Below, piece after piece: positions 13,891-31,505 of a stretch of 64,000 nt of DNA. Where the stretch lies: positions 6,324,564-6,388,563 of the forward strand of contig NC_092706.1 in NCBI RefSeq assembly GCF_964275005.1, in the 5' to 3' direction. The translations under genes were made by a program, and so were the position numbers. The notes under the pieces are model-generated. The model had not been told where the DNA came from, did no database searches, and worked only from the letters and a program-made list of their open reading frames with translations. Source of the stretch: Diadema setosum (Eukaryota; Echinodermata; Echinoidea; Diadematoida; Diadematidae). Position 1 is the first letter of the stretch; each line of letters begins with the position of its first letter.

Positions 13891-14160
13891 TTATCCAGAC
13901 TTGAAGAGGAGAACGGCAACCTGTCCAAGGTAGAAGTAGATGAAGTGCTTCGTTTCGTGTGTGACGTAGCTGCCAAAGTTCCTACCCACAATGCAGTGCC
14001 AGGTCGGGTTGTACTTCTTGTCGAACTCCTTCTTGATGTAGGCGGCGATGTCCTTCTCGATGTTGAACTTGTCCATGGCCTGAGTGGCGCACTCAACGGC
14101 GTCCTGCTGCATGTCCTCCGACATGTCGGCGTTCTTGATCACGGCCTTGCGTTCAGACAT
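13891..14160 (-). CDS. DYNLL: Dynein light chain LC8 (DYNLL1/2 type)
   Basis: This 89-residue frame encodes LC8, a homodimeric beta-sandwich hub protein that is a subunit of cytoplasmic dynein and also binds many non-motor partners. It starts [20 protein letters not shown], contains the family signature [20 protein letters not shown], and ends in VAVLLFKSG. That is the full length of animal LC8, with only scattered conservative differences from the human protein as I know it. The ATG is in a strong context (GCCACCATGT). A splice acceptor (pyrimidine tract then TTTTGCAG) lies 19 bases upstream on the coding strand, so a non-coding first exon probably lies at higher coordinates. The coding region itself has no intron. 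A retrocopy is possible, but the intact frame and upstream acceptor argue for a functional gene. Vertebrate DYNLL1 and DYNLL2 are not distinguished by this invertebrate orthologue. Confidence 0.95.
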   Translation of the reverse strand: MSERKAVIKNADMSEDMQQDAVECATQAMDKFNIEKDIAAYIKKEFDKKYNPTWHCIVGRNFGSYVTHETKHFIYFYLGQVAVLLFKSG

Positions 14161-14179
14161 GGTGGCTGGTCTTTAATAT
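14161..14179 (-). other. DYNLL: LC8 5'UTR segment and splice acceptor
   Basis: On the minus strand, TTATCTTTTGCAG is followed at 14179 by 19 untranslated bases and then the ATG. This indicates an intron in the 5'UTR. I could not identify the upstream non-coding exon with confidence; the region up to about 18 kb is the place to look. Confidence 0.6.
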
Positions 14180-14352
14180 CTGCAAAAGATAATTAAAATG
14201 AGACCGAACGAAGAACGTAATTAGTTATGTGTCATGGGCTTTTATCCAGACAGTCCAATTAAGGGCGAAGTGTGACAGTACAGTACTTTATATTATCGCA
14301 GCGGTCAAATCAAACGCCAACCGTTGTACAATTTGTAGCTCAGAAACATATT

Positions 14353-14592
14353 CTAATAATAATAAGGTCTTATTTACCCAGGGTAGCCTCTTCAGTGTTG
14401 CCACTGCTCTACCAGAGGGCCCTGCTATTATCATTACCCTAGCGTTGCCAGGTACCCATTTATACACCTGGGTCGAGAGGGACACAGTGGGTAAAATCAT
14501 CTTGTCCAAGGACGTAAGCACTGGGCGGGATTCGAACTCGGGTCCTCCTATCGGGAGTCGGGAGTCTTATCCACTATTCCACAGCGCCCCCA
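14353..14592 (-). mobile_element. tRNA-derived SINE
   Basis: Read on the minus strand, the element starts near 14592 with a tRNA-like head. An A-box-like TAGTGGATAAGACTCC lies at 14576-14561 and a B-box GAGTTCGAATCCC at 14539-14527, spaced as in a pol III internal promoter. A body containing TGGGTACCTGGCAACG follows, and the 3' end is a short (ATT)n tail at 14365-14353. It is not a tRNA gene: no anticodon arm pairs properly, and the sequence continues well past the T arm. It lies about 170 bp upstream of the LC8 5'UTR acceptor, so probably in its first intron. Confidence 0.75.
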
Positions 14593-14699
14593 CGAATATT
14601 CTAGATCATGCTTCATTTTAATACAACATAATATATGTCCTGGAATGATTCTTTCCACCCCCTCTCTCTTTGCATCGAGCCAAATTCTTTAAAAAAGTG

Positions 14700-14790
14700 A
14701 ATTAATAATAATAATAATAATAACAATAATACAGGGTATTTATAATGCGCCAATTCCACATAACTAATGTGCTGAAGGCGCAATAGAAAA
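14700..14790 (-). repeat. Non-LTR retroelement 3' tail
   Basis: On the minus strand a short GCGC-containing segment (ATTGGCGCATTATAAATAC) runs into an (ATT)n tail. The same arrangement, GCGC plus TATACAA or similar followed by (ATT)n, is at 30945-31020 and, with (ATTGT)n, at 22300-22398. These look like 5'-truncated LINE or SINE ends. Confidence 0.5.
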
Positions 14791-14799
14791 AGCGAGTAT

Positions 14800-17700
14800 T
14801 ACACAAACATGCACATGAAAATGAATGCCACAATAATGATGATGGAGAAAAAAAATCATAACATACAATTCTACTGAAAAACGGTTACGAACAAATGAGT
14901 CTTGTGGAGCCATTTTTTCTAATAGGACAGAGACCATGAAAAAGTTAAATTTCTTTTGAGAACTTCCCTTTTCATCCATCTTCCTAATCTCTTTACTACA
15001 TGTATTCATAAGTTCTGTTCTTATTTTTTTTTTGTTCACTACATGTATTTAGAATATCCCACATATAATTTCACGTTTAATCTTTATATCAAAATGACAT
15101 GCAATAAGGTGGTGTACATTGATTTCTATACAACAAAAAGTTTCGCTTGAACAGGAATAAACCATAAAGGGAAATGAATATGCATGGGACAAGATGAGGG
15201 GAAAAAAGAACGATGCGTGTATACAGGGCTAATGTGTCACTAAACCTGATGGGATGGGATTATACTCGCGGCTATGCCTATTGTCAACGGAATACACTCG
15301 TTTAGTAACCTTTGTCGCTAAGTAAACGTACTGCACGTCGACCGAAGTGAACAGTTTCTTTTGAGCCCATATTCTGAGTAAACATTGTGGATAAAACGAA
15401 ACCAACCCAAGAACACTTATCTAGTTTGCCGTTCCCAAAGAAGAAAGACAAACTGATGGACAATTGAACGTTGCTTAGATCGACGGAATGTGGTAAATAC
15501 AAAATCTTAGCGCGACTAGATATGAAAATGGGGGTAACTAAGTGGTGAATATGTCCACAATTGTCATGCAATATCTGCTTTTGATATTTCCTTCACGAAA
15601 CGGTGCATTGTTTGTATATTGTTATAGATGGCTCTATACCACAAGATTATCATTCGGAATGCTCATTACTAGTGACTCAGTGTTTGCTACTTGTGTTTGG
15701 TATGGCGATCTGCGTCTACAAACGGGAAATGCTCGCGAGGATAGAATAATAAGATCTAGGGCATTTTATATTCGATATTAGTTCCATCATTCCATTTACA
15801 TAATCTGATCCTCTTGTCTATAAAAACGCGAACAACGCTCATAAGGATATATGATCTTAATTAGCACTTTATTTCCGTTATTTAATCTCCATCTGAAGCG
15901 ACTCGTTATATGCCGTCTTCTGTGGTACAGGAGAGCAAGAAATTAAATCACAATATATATGTTTGAGCGACATATTTGTGTACAGAGAGGGAGAGGAGAG
16001 ATTACAGAGGGACAGAGGCAAATTAGATATATGACGTAAATCAGAGGTTTAGACATAGAGAGCAAGGTGAATACTACGGCACAATATATATTATGACAGA
16101 AGTGACATAGAAAGATATCAAGTGATAAATACATAATATATTACTATTATTATTACTACTACACATCCTTTATATAAATATATATACAAAAAAAGTCACC
16201 TACAGTATTTACAGCATTTAATAATGAAAGATTCAAAAGGTGAGAAGACGAACTGCATGAGACGGGTCAGAGAAAAGAAAGGAAAGGAAATGTACATATA
16301 ATATATTAAGAAATGCAAGCGACCAGGAGAGTACAGTCCGAGAGCAATAAAGAAGTAGATCGAGGGAGAGAAGAAGAAAATGGAGAGACATATTCAAGGG
16401 CCTACTTAACAGATATATATATATTCATATATTTATATATTTCATATTTATATATTTTGGGAGATATTGAAGACGCGAGGACTCCAGGAGGTCATGTGAA
16501 GGTCTGCGTCCGTTTAATATGCGCAGTCTCTAACGTTGGTGACAGTGGTTGCTACGCTGTAGTCATCAAAATAATAACCTGTATGATACAATTAGGGCAA
16601 GCCGCAAGGCTTACCTGCCTGGATAAGCTATCAGTGGCGACGCAAGCAAGAAACTGCCAGAGGTACATGCACTAGCTATGAAAAAAATGGTGCAGCTGTA
16701 ACCTGCATTACATTAGTGCAGCGAATATAACACTCCATATGGCTGACTCATTCGACGGCCGAGGCGATACACGTGCTGCGCCCGACGGTTAACTTGCACT
16801 TGGCGTTGCTTCGAAAAATACACATTGAGCACAAGAAAATCAAGAAACCTTTCTTTAGAATACTCGCAAATAGTATAAATACATGCGGACTAAAATCGAC
16901 TCGCACCTTCTCGCGTCGTATGCGATTTAAAAATTGGGAGGCAAGTCAGTTCAAAATCCACTCATAAATATCGTCAGTTCGATACGAGTACGAGCTGCGA
17001 TTCACGCATATCATAATGGTATCACGGAAGTACAGTGTCGCACATTCATATCTGGGGGTGTTGTGCTTGTACTGGGCGCGAAACGCGCAATCGTTTTGTA
17101 TTGGGCTTCTCTTACAAAAAAAAAAAAAAAAACTAAAAAAAAAAACAAAAAAAAAAACTCATTTGTGTGTGTATGCTCGGGGGATGACATACAGAAAGAA
17201 ACTAAGCGAGATAATATTGTTCTCGTCTGCGGAATTATATAGTGGTGTAGCAAGCCATCACGGTGAGCAAACGATTCATCAAATCATTGACTGTACCATA
17301 TAATATTTGTGCGTGAGAGAGCAGACGTCACTCAAAATGTGCATGTGCGCGAGGCGCGGAAGCCATGCATGCAGGGGGAGAGAGGGGGAGAGGGAATACA
17401 TAAATATATTCGCCCGAGTTGTGCCAATATATCCTATGTTTCAATGTCTTCCAATTGGTAGGATGGAAACGGGTTTCTTATACAGTAAGAAGAAAATATC
17501 ACTCAAACTCACCAGTGGCAGTACTGTGAAATGCAAGAAGAAACGGGCAGGTGGATGGCAGAACCAAACTCGACGTTCCTGTTCGTTCTCAGGGGATGAG
17601 ATTCAAAGCTGAAATTCTCAGTGCGGAGGGGATCTGAAATCGACTGAACTGAATGCGGGGCCTGTGATTTGTGATTGTGCGCAGGATCTCGAAGAAGCCC

Positions 17701-18283
17701 TTTACAGCTTCGCGCTCCAGACTAACCCACTGATTGATGCGATTGGATACGTGCCGACACGCTCAAATCCGACTCCTTAGCAACCGCTCCAGCAAGATTG
17801 CTGCGAAACCGTCGCGCCATTGGTGGAATCGCCAGAACTGCCGTAGCTTGTAACCGTAGCTTGTAAGCAAACCCACATAATTCGCCTTGCGTCGTCTTGT
17901 GATCCGCTACCTGTCGATCTGAACAAGTGGTATGTTGTTCTCCGACGGAAAATATTGTCTTCTCTCTCCCCCCCCCCCCGTCCTTCCCGTCTCTCTCGTA
18001 ACTGGGGTGGGGGGGGGGGGGGGAGGGGGTCCTTTTCTCACATGAAATGATGTTTCTCTCTTTTATTCAATTATCTGCGGAGATGAAAGCTTGCTGATTT
18101 TTTGAAGATCATGCATTTACACTTCAGTTTAGAAAATTGATAAGAGAAGATGGTAAGATGATTACACTCCCTATTATATCGATCCAGGCAACAAAATATT
18201 CTGACATAAATTTGCACAAACCATTGTTTCATTCAGTGGAAACACATGACCAACACATGAAATGCACGCACACATCTACATGC
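14800..18283. other. No gene recognised; possible LC8 upstream region
   Basis: Nothing codes convincingly here. The stretch holds poly-A tracts (17116-17157), a C/G-run pair near 17970-18027 and a paired 'GTAGCTTGTAA' motif near 17845-17865. It may contain the non-coding first exon and promoter of the minus-strand LC8 gene. Confidence 0.35.
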
Positions 18284-18285
18284 AC

Positions 18286-18316
<31 letters not shown>

Positions 18317-18332
18317 CAAACACACACACACA

Positions 18333-18377
<45 letters not shown>

Positions 18378-18417
18378 ACACACACACACACACACACACG
18401 TACACACATAGATACAC
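18284..18417. repeat. (CAGA)n followed by (CA)n microsatellite
   Basis: About eight CAGA tetramers grade into a long CA dinucleotide tract. Thr-His or Cys-Val repeat frames across it are artefacts. Confidence 0.95.
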
Positions 18418-18419
18418 AA

Positions 18420-20136
18420 CTTTAAACAAAAGATTAAGTAAATTGATTTCTGAAGTAGGCCTATATACCTGTAATTTGTAAATGTGAAAGACTTGTTATT
18501 CATCCCTTGCCCCCCCCCCTCCCCCACCCCTCCCTCGTCATATTTCCCGAAGCTATGACAGACATTTTGTTGTTTTGTGCCTTGGTCCAAAGTTCATTTC
18601 AGACAATAATGCCGTGGGGACCTTTATCCATGATAAAATTCTTCTTGACGCTTTTGCATTTTCAAAGGGAAACACATTCTTTCCGTCCTTTTCTATTTCA
18701 TTTTCTCACTTCGTTTCTGCTGGCATAGAACAGGCTTTCTCATTTACTTCTATGTGACCTCGTTCGTATTTCACTATATACGCTATCATGTCAACATTAC
18801 CATCATCGTTCTTGCTATCGATAGCATGTTAATTGTTCTTATCATAACTTTCCACTTCGCTATGATCCGACTCGTTGATTTTTTTACTGGTCAATATCTC
18901 TACACCTTGGATATCCCATAGTCTTTATATCTATCAATCCATCATGTTTGAACACGTCATGTTCATAAACAGGTCACGACTTTGTCCGATACTTCTCTCC
19001 CAGGGCAAACCTCCAATGCCAATGAAAAAATTCTAAACATCTCCCCCCCCCCCCCCTCAAGAAAAAAAGAGACAAAAAGATGAAGTAAAAAAGAGCAGGC
19101 AGGGAGAGAAAGAGAGAGAGAGAGATGGAGATCGATTTTTTTCAAACAGAATCTAGTGATCGTCGTAGCTTATAACCGAAGCTTATAACAGTGTCCCCCC
19201 CCCCCCCCCAAATCAACCGCATTTTCACTTCGAATGCTTTTGGGACAACTAGCTATACACCTTCATGCTTTGCCACGTACGAAAGTTTGTTTGCTTCTAT
19301 GACTACAAGTAAAACACGCCAACTGCGTGCAGTATAATGTTTACCCAGGGAGGTGGAAACCCACCTCCCTGGTTTACCTCACCGTCTCTCTCTCTCTCTC
19401 TCTCCTCTCTCTTACCCCCGCCCCCCTCTTTATGTTATGACCGCACTGTTTGACGATGAATTTGCATTTAATGCCCTTGGAACGAATCCTAGTCTCAACA
19501 CTCCCCAGGTAATTCCTCCCTTCTTCTTTTCCTCGTAAGTACATGTATGTTTGACTTACAAAACAAAACAAAACAATACATCAACATCAGTTGGCACCAT
19601 AGAATGTGACTATATACCATGAATAACGAAACGGAAGAAATTTAAACCGGATAAGCGAGAACGAATTCGGGAAGTAATGCGAAATTTCACTCCACCTTCA
19701 GGTTAAAATTTACCAGAAGAATAATGTCAAACAAAGAGAATAGTTTTCTCTATACATGCGGGGTGGGGATGGAAGGTTATATTACTTACATGTGTTTTCG
19801 CAAAACTGAGATATCGGTCATATATATTGCACATTGCACACAAGGAGAGGTGTATAAGCTTATCACATAGGCAACATCATTTCTCATCAACGAAATATGC
19901 TAGAAAACGTCCCCAACTCAACCCCACCCCCCCCCCCCCAAAAAAAGATATATAATAAAGAGAGAAAAGAAAAAAATGCTGCAACTGTATATAGAACATA
20001 TTGATGGGGAGGATAATATACTTTTCTTTCTTTCAAGACAAACTATAACTAATGAAGACGCAAACATGATTCTTGGAGCTCCGGATGAATTATCATCAAT
20101 TCATCTATTTGGAATACAATGTACGTGCAAACGGCA
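18420..20136. other. Simple-sequence-rich DNA without a gene
   Basis: Runs of C or G (about 18510, 19041, 19195, 19927) and a CT tract (19386-19408) are the main content. A 12-bp perfect hairpin lies at 19345-19372. No exon is supported. Confidence 0.4.
19345..19372. repeat. Perfect 12-bp hairpin
   Basis: CCAGGGAGGTGG is followed by AAAC and then by CCACCTCCCTGG. The flanks do not extend the stem. It may be the relic of an inverted-repeat element. Confidence 0.7.
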
Positions 20137-20186
20137 TCGTCATGCCATGGAGCTACCAATTTAATTTTGGTAGCTCCATGGTCATG
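20137..20186. repeat. Palindrome with 15-bp perfect stem
   Basis: CCATGGAGCTACCAA at 20145-20159 pairs with TTGGTAGCTCCATGG at 20167-20181 across a 7-base AT loop. The outer CATG continues the stem with one bulge. It directly abuts the foldback element at 20190. Confidence 0.85.
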
Positions 20187-20189
20187 CTG

Positions 20190-20550
20190 ATTACAGTTCG
20201 TTATTCCGAAGGTTCGTTATTCCGAAGGTTCGTTAATCGATCTGAATATGAAAAAAAAAGATCACCAAAGGTTCGTTAATCCGAAAATGAAATAAGTTTT
20301 GTAATTCCGAAAATTCGTTAATGCGCACCTTCTTCTCATTTTCGGATTTACGAACCTTTAGAATAACGAACCTCAATACATTATAGGCTAAACAAATCTT
20401 AGGAATAACGCCTCAAATGTTCGGATTAACGAGCCCTTTTTCATTTTCGAATTAAGGCACATTGGTAGGTATCATAGGGAATTTGTGTGTTTCGGAATAA
20501 CAAACATTATCAAATTTTTGGATTAAAGAACCTTAGTAATAACGAACATA
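20190..20550. mobile_element. Foldback-type element of repeated 'GGTTCGTTATTCCGAA' units
   Basis: The left part carries the units GTTCGTTATTCCGAAG and GGTTCGTTAATCCGAAAA. The right part carries inverted versions (ATTTTCGGATTTACGAACC, AATAACGAACATAT). Units are degenerate and separated by unrelated AT-rich spacers. No coding sequence is present. The ends cannot be fixed exactly. Confidence 0.65.
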
Positions 20551-22299
20551 TCACCCGCCATACCGATATCATTGCTTCGTAAAATAAAGAACTTAAAAAC
20601 TTAAGATATTTGGTCCATTTATGATAAACTGTCACTTTTCTATTTGTTGATCAAAATCAGAGTCTAATTTTGCCTTTTCAAAGAAAAAAAAATAATCGAA
20701 AACAAAAATCGGAAAAAGTGAAAACACCCGTGAATTTCCGAAGGTTCTGTCCTTAAATGATTATATTCCCGCCGGGGGGGGGGGGGGGGGGGGATGTGTG
20801 TGTGGGGGGGGGGGGGTATTATTTACCTTAACCCTCATCCCCGGTTCCGAAGTCTCCCCACCCTCAAAAACGTTCAGCGTCGCACAGCGCGGAGCCTACA
20901 TTGGAAAGACGAACATTTCGAATGCTTTGGAATTTTTATCTTTCGTTTGTATTATACTAAACACGTAGGGGCCTACAGGGTCAAGTTTGACGCGTTTTAG
21001 CAAGTGCATTGTACTATTCACTGATGACGCAGAATATGGTATAGTATGGTTCGTTGGTTCAATGTTCGAGCCTCATGAACCGTGATGTCATAGTCATTCA
21101 TCACCATGGAAACTGGTTCTAGACAACCTGACAACCTCGCCCAAGTGTTTATGCGCACACCCGTTTCCAACCCAAGCTATGACAAAAGACTATATACTTC
21201 GATACTCGATAGAATTCAATGCTTGAATGCCATTACGATAACGACAATGATGTAGATCTTCATTTTTATGCGATTTGCAAAACCTATTCCACAATGTGCC
21301 ACGAGCTATTTCACCGTAAGTGGCGCTATGCGCAATAGCTAATCGGAGCCTGAAGGGATCTGTCAAAGCTTCTTAACTGCCAACCCCAACTGTTCGTTGT
21401 ACCCCGATAAAGATGTCCGTACCAGTACAGTCTGTTACAGTTCAGTGCATATAAGCATCGATGAAGAAATTAATAGATTGTATTTGAGTAGGCCTAATTG
21501 CGTTGATTATTGTGTTGCTAATCTTAATCATAACAGATGATGCTATCAAAAATTGACACATGGAACGTACTTACGAGGCAGAGTACATTATTTTCTGTAG
21601 TTGTACTAATTCACAAAATGCAGAAACTCGGACGCGGTGAGGGCCTACATGAAAACAGACCTAATGTAAGACAGCTACGGAATCATTTAGTTTTTAATAG
21701 TCATGTATGAAGTAAGACTAATTAGTTGTTAGTTGCAACCACGTATTCAAATTGGCTGAGGAGATGATCTCATTACCGGTACCTCAAATGTCTCCTGCTG
21801 AAGTATGCCCTTTTTCTATAAGTGTATTATTGGAGTCTTGTGAAACTTAGCAATGAAGACTTTAAGGGAAATTGCAATTTCTAAACATTATACCACAGAC
21901 ATTTGAATAACATTGTACTTGATCCAATGAAAAAACAAAACAAAAGATAGTTGATGATGTAATCGGCTCTTCCGATTTCCGATTTGACCTTCATACAAAT
22001 CTTTACTCGGCATCTTTTTCTTTTCTTTTTTTTTGTAACTTGTAAAGAAAGGAATTTGTAAAGAGAAGAATAAGATGTACTACCATTTGCATCAAATCAC
22101 TTTGGCATTCACACTGCAATAATGCAGCTGTGGTTTTCTAGGGAAATGGGTCTAGTTGCTAACTACTCAACCCACAAGATAGAATGCTGGTGCACGTATG
22201 TACACCTACAAACCAACGGGAGAGTTGCGTTGTGAGGTGATGATGCTATTGGATCTTCAAATTTGTTTTTGTGGTTGTACCCGATACATTATTTGTTTG
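20551..22299. other. Gene-free stretch with a long G run
   Basis: Two G runs occur at about 20776-20816. No coding exon, tRNA or clear transposon was identified in the rest. Confidence 0.4.
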
Positions 22300-22398
22300 T
22301 TCATTTGTTTATTTGTGTAATTTTGTAAGCGCACTGAGCCTCATAGGAAGAGTGTATCAAAAATTGTATTGTATTGTATTGTATTGTATTTTATTGTA
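22300..22398 (+). repeat. Non-LTR retroelement 3' end with (ATTGT)n tail
   Basis: TTTGTAAGCGCACTGAGCCT is followed by a short linker and about eight ATTGT units. The organisation matches 3' ends of LINE-related elements that finish in simple repeats. Only this truncated end is present. Confidence 0.5.
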
Positions 22399-22399
22399 G

Positions 22400-24200
22400 C
22401 ACAATTTGACACACAAACCTATACAATTCAATAATTTTTTTATTCTATGCCAGATTATAATGAAACTTCTACAAACCATTCTGTTGGTGTGAATTTACTC
22501 TATTCATTAAGGCCAACTTAAAAAAAGTGTGAAATCACATCTTAACTATGCAATTTGTATTTGTGGCACAATCGTGTTGGTTCAACAGTTCATTACATGC
22601 ACTTTCAAGAATGGAGCATAAACTTTGTGTTGGGATGTTGAATCCTTCAAACATGAGCAGTGCACATAATCATTAAAAAAAAGACTAATACATGTACATG
22701 TAATGCATAAATTCCCCCTCTCTCGTTTTGAAAAGCAAAGTCTCCAGGAATTTTTGCACCTGTTACAAATGGACGATATATGTACATGTATTTGATGTGG
22801 GTTTTTAATAACTACATGTCATACGTGTATGTCATGTTTCCTCTGTGACAAAACAACCAAAAGCATCCCACAACAGACTTCAGGCAATACTTGTTACTTG
22901 CTCAAACAACTCAAAAGATAAAAAAGGAAGATGCATGTATTAAAATGACAAATAACATCTACTTTATTCTATGTCCCAATATCTTTTATCACTGATATAC
23001 TACAGCATACCAGCATCATCAATTTCACATCAAATGAAACAATAGAGATTGAAGATATTCAAACAAAATAAGAGGAGAAATAAGTAGTGAAATGAAAGGG
23101 AATGTCTTGCAATATAATTTGAAACTTCACTTATTCTTTTCTTCTTTTTTTTTCAACTGAATTACACTTTTTTTTGGTACTTTTCATGAATGTGTTTCTA
23201 CATGGAAATTTAAGTTTTCTTCCAGAGTTTATGAAGGAATAACATTGTATTTATTTAGTCCTGTAATAATATGTTAATTGTTGCATATTGCTACAGGATA
23301 TGACCTCTGAAATCAGTCTGTCTTTTCTGCACCTTTCCATCACCTCAAATCATCCAAACTTGATATCATGACTTTTGAGGTATGATGCATCAATTGTGAC
23401 ACCATTCAATATGTTCAGAGCACAAGCAGAGCCAAATAAACAGTCATTCAATGTACAAGATGTATAATTACATTACATTTCATTCAAATGAGAAGGACAA
23501 AAAGAAGAAGAAAGTCAAAAAATGCATCATGTATAATTGTCGGAAAATTTCCAAAATATAACAGAGTGAGAAAATAGTGAAGACATAGAGATGAATCAGA
23601 AATTGATGGCAATTTTATGACAAATTTTGTGATAGAGTGCTCGTAAAATGAAAAGTCATGTTCTGTAAAAGTGGATATTTTCGGGCTAGGTATATATATT
23701 TTTTTTTGTGTGCTTGGCCAGGTAAAATGAACTTTGTGTGTTTTTATTTCTGTGGAATCAAGACACCAATTTATTAGAGGACCATATAACAAGCAAGAAT
23801 ATCTGTGTGCCATTATTTTTGTGCTAGTTTCTGGTTGCGTGAAATGCGGGAAAACTTCCACTTTTACAGTACATATGTACGTTAATCAAAAGACAGGTAA
23901 CATAGATCGGTGACAGGCATAGTTGTCCAAGTCCACTTTACACAAAGACTGAAGTTCTGTTCCTCTTTCTCTCTCTCTCTCTCTCTATGTAGTCCATTCA
24001 ATTTCCAAAGTCATTACGGAGAGCCGACATGATTTCATATTTTTGATCTTGTTCCTTTCTGCGAGTCCCTCCAGAGGGCGGACATCACCCTCCTCACGTT
24101 CTGCTCCGGATCCAAACAAACACACGAGGCGATGAAAAAATTTGGTGTTTTGGCATGTATGGCTGTATTCCTGCAACGCCCTGGCAAAAGATCTGCTCCT
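22400..24200 (-). other. SEC61B: Downstream/3'UTR region of SEC61B
   Basis: This stretch follows the SEC61B stop codon on the minus strand. AATAAA on the minus strand occurs at 23250-23255 and 22963-22968, either of which could end the transcript. A MITE lies within it (about 23662-23875). No other coding sequence is supported. Confidence 0.35.
23662..23875. mobile_element. MITE with 'CTGTAAAAGTGG' inverted ends
   Basis: The left end reads CTGTAAAAGTGGATATTTTC and the right end, in reverse complement, CTGTAAAAGTGGAAGTTTTC. TA follows the right end. A related element lies at 58163-58352. Non-coding; it lies in the SEC61B downstream region. Confidence 0.75.
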
Positions 24201-30123
<5,923 letters not shown>

Positions 30124-30203
30124 ATTGGAGTTGTTTTCGGAAGAAGCGTCACGACCACAAGCAAAGGAAATTGACACGTCGAGCTAATTTTATTTTCTCG
30201 TAG
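30124..30203. promoter_or_regulatory. Candidate bidirectional promoter
   Basis: Only 80 bp separate the SEC61B ATG on the minus strand from a plus-strand ATG at 30204. There is no clear TATA box for the minus-strand gene. If the plus-strand exon is real, this short interval and both 5'UTRs form a head-to-head promoter. Confidence 0.35.
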
Positions 30204-30335
30204 ATGGCGCTCTCGAGATTGCGATTACGGTCCGCTCCGCTCCCGATCTCCTCCTTTCCTAACGTAGATACTGTCACCAAACTGGACCCGGATTATTTAC
30301 AGAGGGTGTTGCAGCTTCGCAGTGAACAAAATATC
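30204..30335 (+). CDS. Possible first coding exon, mitochondrial-type N-terminus
   Basis: The frame begins MALSRLRLRSAPLPISSF, an Arg-rich, acid-free stretch like a mitochondrial presequence. It continues through a hydrophilic segment containing KLDPDYLQRVLQLRSEQN, which could start a helix. The ATG follows TCGTAG and is followed by G. A possible donor (G|GTACAC, near 30335) is weak, and after it the frame becomes AT-rich and ends at 30416. I do not recognise the family and found no second exon before 38.6 kb. It is divergent from SEC61B. It could also be a chance frame in a promoter-proximal CpG-richer segment. Confidence 0.35.
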
Positions 30336-30416
30336 GGTACACGTATCTGCTCTTTGAATATACATTGCATCAAGCTTGAAATGTGGATTTTTGTATTAAA
30401 TATATACAGTCTATGA

Positions 30417-30940
30417 CCAAGTGAATTTGTCCACATTTGACTCATTGGCGCTGAAACGGTTAAGGGGATAGGATTTTTGACTCCTTATCAAAGGTTTTTG
30501 GAAGGGGAACATCCCCATAGCAAAACATCATGACGTCGGCCTACGTGGTGGCGAAATGTCCAGAGAGAAGATCCGAGGACCAGCCCAGCATGCTTTGTAG
30601 CAAAACATGCACAGTAAATAGGCCTAAGTTCGGGAGAATAGGTGGGCCAACACAAGAAAACCCGCACTAGAAAGCCTATCCTTATTTTGGAATTTTTCGG
30701 GGTTGTCTGAAACTATAATAAAAATGGAATCCTAATCTATTTCAGGATTGTTTGGGAAAGATTTAAAAGCTACTCCTAATCAAAAACATTTCGGGAGAAA
30801 TACTGAAATACCTATTTCAACGATTTTCGGAATTTTCCCTCCGAATTGAGCCCCTGTACCCTTTCCCCGAAAAATCGGGAACACGCATGCGGTATGATGA
30901 GGCGTTAGACATGTCATATCTGTTAATCTTTCTCTCTCTC
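30417..30940. other. No feature recognised
   Basis: Intergenic, or intron of the possible divergent gene. No exon or repeat was recognised. Confidence 0.35.
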
Positions 30941-31030
30941 TTTAATAATAATAATAATAATATTGGCTACTTGTATAGCGCACAGGTCCACTTTTCAGTG
31001 CTCATGGCGCTTCAGAAATGAAAAAATATA
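30941..31030 (-). repeat. Non-LTR retroelement 3' tail
   Basis: On the minus strand the sequence runs GAAGCGCCATGAGCACTGAA, then TGTGCGCTATACAAGTAG, then an (ATT)n tail. It is the same kind of truncated end as at 14700-14790. Confidence 0.5.
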
Positions 31031-31079
31031 TATTTACATGCATATACATATTCAAACATTTCAACAAAGAAGAAAAACA

Positions 31080-31080
<1 letters not shown>

Positions 31081-31125
<45 letters not shown>
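31081..31125. repeat. (CT)n microsatellite
   Basis: About 20 CT dinucleotides in a nearly perfect run. Confidence 0.95.
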
Positions 31126-31129
31126 ATCC

Positions 31130-31505
31130 AAGGCTGGCGGAGCGTTTTTCAGACTGAAGGGGGGGGGGCACTTCCGGGTTTCATGAACTAACAAGGGAAA
31201 AAAAAAGAGGCATTCAGCGCAACTTCTGGTGCCACTTCCGGGTTTCTTCAGCTGACAAGCAAGCAAGCAAGCTTCTTAAGCAAAAAAAAAAAAAAAAAAA
31301 AAAAAAAAGGTCTTCAGTGCAAAAACATAGGGCCTAACCTTACCGCGCTCACACAAGATCTCTATCTATTTCTTTCTAGTGCCACTTACGCACTTCCGGG
31401 GCAAAAAAAAAAAAAAAAAAAGAAAGTGGGGGGGGGGGGGGCAAAGTGATGATACCTTATGTATTCCTTTGTATGGTGCAAAAAAAAAAAGGGGGGGGGG
31501 CCTGG
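31130..31505. repeat. Dispersed repeat with G and A homopolymers
   Basis: It contains CACTTCCGGGTTTCATGAAC and GGTGCCACTTCCGGGTTTC, with poly-A and poly-G runs between. It is related to the segment at about 2395-2600, which carries the same phrases in the same order. Confidence 0.55.

Noticed and set aside
13782..14196. Two further open frames overlapping LC8
   Set aside because: They are a shifted frame and an antisense frame of the LC8 coding exon with no protein family resemblance.
14527..14592. Possible tRNA gene on the minus strand
   Set aside because: It has A- and B-box-like sequences, but no clover-leaf with an anticodon arm, and it continues into a SINE body with an (ATT)n tail.
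14229..14621. 130-residue plus-strand frame and 77-residue minus-strand frame
   Set aside because: Both lie on the SINE and show no conserved domain.
18137..18590. Thr/His-rich and Cys/Val-rich open frames on both strands
   Set aside because: They translate the CAGA/CA microsatellite.
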